DNA from: Pseudomonadota bacterium
GTDB taxonomy: Bacteria; Pseudomonadota; Alphaproteobacteria; CACIAM-22H2
Length of the DNA stretch: 7,780 bases
Direction: 5' to 3'
Assembly: GCA_020161965.1 (NCBI GenBank)
Contig: JAIUNH010000166.1
Span: 1 to 7,780, forward strand
Under the pieces are notes generated by a model. That model was given only the letters and a program-made list of their open reading frames with translations, ran no database searches and was not told the origin of the DNA. The position numbers and the translations under genes were made by a program. Positions 5,389 to 7,780 of this stretch are shown piece after piece. How positions within the stretch are numbered: position 1 is the first letter of the stretch; every line of letters begins with the position of its first letter.

Positions 5389-6390
5389 ATGAGCAAGACC
5401 ACAATCATCGCGATTGTCGGCGCGCTATGCGTCGTCGTTGCCTTGTTACTGGGCTTCCGTGGCTTCTTCGTGCCCGAACCCACGCCGCCCAACCGCACCC
5501 CGTCGCCGCCGGTCGCTTCGGCCCCGGCGACCCCCGCGCCGGCGCCGCAAGCGGCCGCACCTGTGCCCGCGCCGGAACCGGCGGTTGTTCGCCCGTCCTT
5601 CGATGTCGTGCGCGTCTCGCCGACGGGCGAGGCGGTGATCGCCGGCCGCGGCGCGCCGAACGCGCCGATCGTGATTCTGGACGGCGAGAAGGAAATCGGC
5701 CGCGTGACCGCCGACGGGCGCGGCGAATGGGTGTTCGTGACCGTCGATCCGCTGGCCCCGGGGCCGCATGAATTGCGGTTGCGGATGGACACGGATAAAG
5801 GTCCCGTTTGGTCGGAACGCAATGTCGCGGTCGTCGTGCCGCCGCGCGGGACGGGAACGGGCGGCGGGCCGTTGGTCGCGTTGTTGCCCGCCGAAGGTAC
5901 GGGCCCCGCCACCGTGTTGCAGGTGCCGGGCCCCGGCGTGGGCAGCCAGCGCATGTCGATCGATGCGATCGATTACGGCGACGCGGGCAGCGTCACCGTC
6001 ACCGGCAAGGGCACGGCGGGCGCCACGGTGCGGCTTTATACCGACAACAAGCCGGTGGGTGAGGCGGTGGTCGGCCCCGACGGCCAATGGCGCATCGATA
6101 TCCCCCAACTGGGCGAGGGCAACTACGCGCTGCGGGCGGACGAGTTGGGCGCGCAAGGCCGCGTGACCGCGCGGGCCGAAACGCCGTTCCAGCGCGCGGC
6201 GATGCCGGCCCCGGGACCGGGTGAGCAGATCGTCGTCGTCCAGCCGGGGAATTCGCTGTGGCGGATTTCGCGCCGCATCTACGGCGAAGGCTTGCGCTAC
6301 ACGACGATCTACGAGGCCAATCGCGACCAGATCCGCAATGCGGATTTGATCTATCCGGGCCAGATCTTCGCCGTTCCCAAGACCAACTGA
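5389..6390 (+). CDS. Membrane-anchored envelope protein with Ig-like repeats and C-terminal LysM domain
   Basis: A 333-residue protein. Residues 5-24 form one hydrophobic segment with no clear cleavage site, so it is probably an inner-membrane anchor. A Pro/Ala linker (29-70) follows. Two similar domains come next, about 71-150 and 188-265; each carries the series G-A-P/T ... V-x-L/Y ... G-x-V/A-x-x-DGxGEW/GQW (AGRGAPNAPIVILDG with DGRGEW; TGKGTAGATVRLYTD with DGQWRI), as in bacterial Ig-like repeats. The C-terminus (280-329) is a LysM peptidoglycan-binding domain: VVVQPGNSLWRISRRIYG ... YEANRDQIRNADLIYPGQIFAVP. The layout suggests a periplasmic strut tying the membrane to the cell wall. No enzymatic domain is visible. 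No good Shine-Dalgarno precedes ATG 5389; the start overlaps the end of a 10-codon open frame, so coupled translation is possible. It lies upstream of psd-pssA on the same strand. Confidence 0.88.
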   Translation: MSKTTIIAIVGALCVVVALLLGFRGFFVPEPTPPNRTPSPPVASAPATPAPAPQAAAPVPAPEPAVVRPSFDVVRVSPTGEAVIAGRGAPNAPIVILDGEKEIGRVTADGRGEWVFVTVDPLAPGPHELRLRMDTDKGPVWSERNVAVVVPPRGTGTGGGPLVALLPAEGTGPATVLQVPGPGVGSQRMSIDAIDYGDAGSVTVTGKGTAGATVRLYTDNKPVGEAVVGPDGQWRIDIPQLGEGNYALRADELGAQGRVTARAETPFQRAAMPAPGPGEQIVVVQPGNSLWRISRRIYGEGLRYTTIYEANRDQIRNADLIYPGQIFAVPKTN

Positions 6391-6412
6391 TCCGTCTTAA
6401 CGACCCGACACA

Positions 6413-6448
6413 TCCGGGCCGGGGTAGCGGCCCGGAGCGGGCTTTGTT
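6413..6448 (+). terminator. Probable intrinsic terminator after the LysM-protein gene
   Basis: A perfect 8-base stem, TCCGGGCC (6413-6420) and GGCCCGGA (6429-6436), has an 8-base loop. It is followed by GCGGGCTTTGTT, only moderately T-rich and 6 bases off the stem. It begins 22 bases after the LysM stop codon. Likely a terminator or attenuator separating this gene from psd-pssA, but weaker than the icd one. Confidence 0.5.
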
Positions 6449-6498
6449 ATGATGCGGCTCAATATCTCGAAACCAGATTAACAGCGGCTTCTAATCTC
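6448..6498 (+). promoter_or_regulatory. psd leader: -10-like box and start-proximal hairpin
   Basis: TATGAT (6448-6453) is a good -10 match, with no clear -35 ahead of it. A 6-base inverted repeat, AGATTA (6475-6480) and TAATCT (6492-6497), ends two bases before the psd ATG and encloses the only plausible ribosome site (AGCGG). A hairpin here could limit psd translation. Both are candidates only. Confidence 0.33.
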
Positions 6499-7194
6499 AT
6501 GAGCGATATGTGGAAATCCGTCGCGGCCCCGATCCATAAGGCGGGCGTGCCGTTCGTTGCGGCGGCAGTCGTCGCGACCTTCGTGCTGGGCTGGATTTGG
6601 GGGCCGTTGGCGGCAGTCGGCGCCGTGGTGACCTTGTGGGTCATCTATTTCTTCCGCGATCCGGAGCGCACGATCCCCACACGCGACGGGCTGATCGTTT
6701 CGCCCGGCGACGGCATGGTGCAATTGATCGTCGATGCCGTTCCGCCGCCGGAACTGGAAATGGGCGACGCTCCGCGTCCGCGCATCTCGATCTTTCTGAA
6801 CGTGTTCGACGTGCATGTGAACCGCGTGCCCATCGGCGGCACCATTCTGCGCGCGCGCTATCAGCCCGGCCGTTTCCATAACGCCGCCCTCGATAAGGCG
6901 TCGGCCGAGAACGAGCGCATGTCGATCCGCGTGGGCTTGGCTGACGGCCGCGACGTCGGCTTCGTGCAGATCGCGGGCCTCGTCGCGCGGCGCATCCTTT
7001 GCGATCTGCGCGAAGGACAGAACGTGCGCACCGGCGAACGCTACGGCCTGATCCGCTTCGGCAGCCGTTGCGACATCTATCTGCCCGAGGGCGTGTCGCC
7101 GCTGGTCGTGGTCGGCCAACGCGCCATCGGCGGCGAAACCGTGCTCGCCGATCTGCAATCGAGCGAAGCGCCGCGCCAGGGCGAGGTGCGCTGA
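6499..7194 (+). CDS. psd: Phosphatidylserine decarboxylase, short form
   Basis: Converts phosphatidylserine to phosphatidylethanolamine with release of CO2, at the cytoplasmic membrane. The 231-residue proenzyme is the short class common in alphaproteobacteria. Residues 17-50 form a hydrophobic membrane region (VPFVAAAVVATFVLGWIWG and on). Then come FFRDPERTIP (51-60), VSPGDG (67-72), the conserved FLNVFDVHVNRVP (99-111) with H106, and the self-cleavage site RFGSR (186-190). Cleavage between G188 and S189 would yield the beta chain and an alpha chain whose S189 becomes the pyruvoyl cofactor; here the site is FGS, not the LGST of E. coli. All expected landmarks are present. The ATG at 6499 fits the family N-terminus but has a poor ribosome site. 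Its stop TGA shares one base with the pssA start, so the two genes are one operon and probably translationally coupled. Confidence 0.96.
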   Translation: MSDMWKSVAAPIHKAGVPFVAAAVVATFVLGWIWGPLAAVGAVVTLWVIYFFRDPERTIPTRDGLIVSPGDGMVQLIVDAVPPPELEMGDAPRPRISIFLNVFDVHVNRVPIGGTILRARYQPGRFHNAALDKASAENERMSIRVGLADGRDVGFVQIAGLVARRILCDLREGQNVRTGERYGLIRFGSRCDIYLPEGVSPLVVVGQRAIGGETVLADLQSSEAPRQGEVR

Positions 7195-7780
7195 TGTTCG
7201 GCCGCAACCGTCGGCGCGCGCGCGATCGCGCAACGCTGCCGGGCGGCGGCACGATGAACCGCCTGATCCCCAACGCGATCACCGTTGGCGCGCTGTGTGC
7301 GGGGCTTTCCGGCATTCGCTTCGCGATGGATGGGCGCTGGGAATGGGCGGCGACGGCGATCGTCGTTGCGGCGATCCTCGACGGGCTCGACGGGCGCATG
7401 GCGCGCTTGCTGAACGGCACGTCGAAATTCGGCGCCGAGCTCGACTCGCTTTCCGACTTCGTCGCCTTCGGCGTGGCGCCCGCACTCGTCATGTATATGT
7501 GGGTGCTGAACGCGTGGGGGGCCATCGGCTGGATGCTGTGCTTGGCCTATGCCGTGTGCATGGCGCTGCGCTTGGCCCGCTTCAACACCATGCTGTCCGA
7601 TCCCAATCCGCCCAAATGGCAGGGTTATTTCTTCGTCGGCGTGCCGGCGCCCGCCGGTGCGGCCTTGGCGCTGCTGCCGTTGATGATGCATTTCCAAGCG
7701 GGGCCGGGCTGGTTCGACAAAGCGGCGATCGGCGGACTGACGATGGTCGTGGTCGCGTTCCTGATGGTCAGCCGTATTCC
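7194..7780 (+). CDS. pssA: CDP-diacylglycerol--serine O-phosphatidyltransferase (runs off right edge)
   Basis: Transfers a phosphatidyl group from CDP-diacylglycerol to serine, making phosphatidylserine, the substrate of the psd product encoded just upstream. 195 codons are present, open to the last base. The full CDP-alcohol phosphotransferase motif is visible: D63, D66-G67, A70-R71, G80, D84 and D88 (DGLDGRMAR, then FGAELDSLSD). Hydrophobic membrane segments surround it, and MNRLIPNAITVGALCAGLSG (21-40) is the typical family start. The ATG at 7194 overlaps the psd stop (TGATG) and has AGGGCGAGG upstream, so it is preferred; it adds a basic 20-residue tail (RNRRRARDR) ahead of the family core, and M21 is an alternative start. 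The C-terminal part lies outside the window. Confidence 0.95.
   Translation, partial: MFGRNRRRARDRATLPGGGTMNRLIPNAITVGALCAGLSGIRFAMDGRWEWAATAIVVAAILDGLDGRMARLLNGTSKFGAELDSLSDFVAFGVAPALVMYMWVLNAWGAIGWMLCLAYAVCMALRLARFNTMLSDPNPPKWQGYFFVGVPAPAGAALALLPLMMHFQAGPGWFDKAAIGGLTMVVVAFLMVSRI

Noticed and set aside
6478..7697. Several 200-290-codon open frames on the minus strand opposite psd and pssA
   Set aside because: They are shadows of two clearly identified lipid-synthesis genes, with His/Arg/Ala-rich composition.

Overview
The window is GC-rich (roughly two thirds G+C by eye) chromosomal DNA with tightly packed genes. It looks like a free-living alphaproteobacterium, possibly Rhodospirillales-like. 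The grounds are the eukaryote-like 404-residue NADP isocitrate dehydrogenase, a short-form phosphatidylserine decarboxylase with an RFGSR processing site joined directly to pssA, periplasmic c-type cytochromes, and strong G/C bias at third codon positions. No species can be named from the sequence alone.

Layout, left to right. (1) 1-350, minus: the N-terminal part of an exported protein with beta-propeller-like blades, running off the left edge. (2) 351-1013: about 660 bases with no gene I can defend. It holds a very AT-rich patch with a promoter-like, palindromic sequence, a CRP/FNR-type dyad and some hairpins. (3) 1014-2282, minus: icd with a strong intrinsic terminator. (4) 2383-3144, plus: a TauE/SafE-type membrane exporter, divergent from icd. 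(5) 3141-3725, minus: a LOG-family nucleotide phosphoribohydrolase, overlapping the exporter tail to tail by 4 bases. (6) 3900-4343 and 4446-5327, plus: a cytochrome c'-like protein and a diheme cytochrome c, separated by a hairpin element flanked by 10-base direct repeats. (7) 5389-6390, plus: a membrane-anchored envelope protein with two Ig-like repeats and a C-terminal LysM domain. (8) 6499-7194 and 7194-end, plus: psd and pssA, overlapping by one base and forming the phosphatidylethanolamine branch of phospholipid synthesis; pssA runs off the right edge.

Functionally the window mixes central carbon metabolism (icd), electron transport (two cytochromes), small-molecule export and nucleotide hydrolysis, and envelope and membrane-lipid genes. 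The clearest operon is psd-pssA: PssA makes phosphatidylserine and Psd decarboxylates it to phosphatidylethanolamine. The LysM protein just upstream may share an envelope theme but seems separated by a terminator-like hairpin.

I see no CRISPR array, transposase, integrase, tRNA, rRNA, toxin-antitoxin pair or defence cassette, and nothing that amounts to a new multigene system. The most unusual signals are non-coding: a composite motif shared by the start regions of icd and the LOG gene, the repeat-flanked hairpin between the two cytochrome genes, and the elements in the gene-free stretch at the left.
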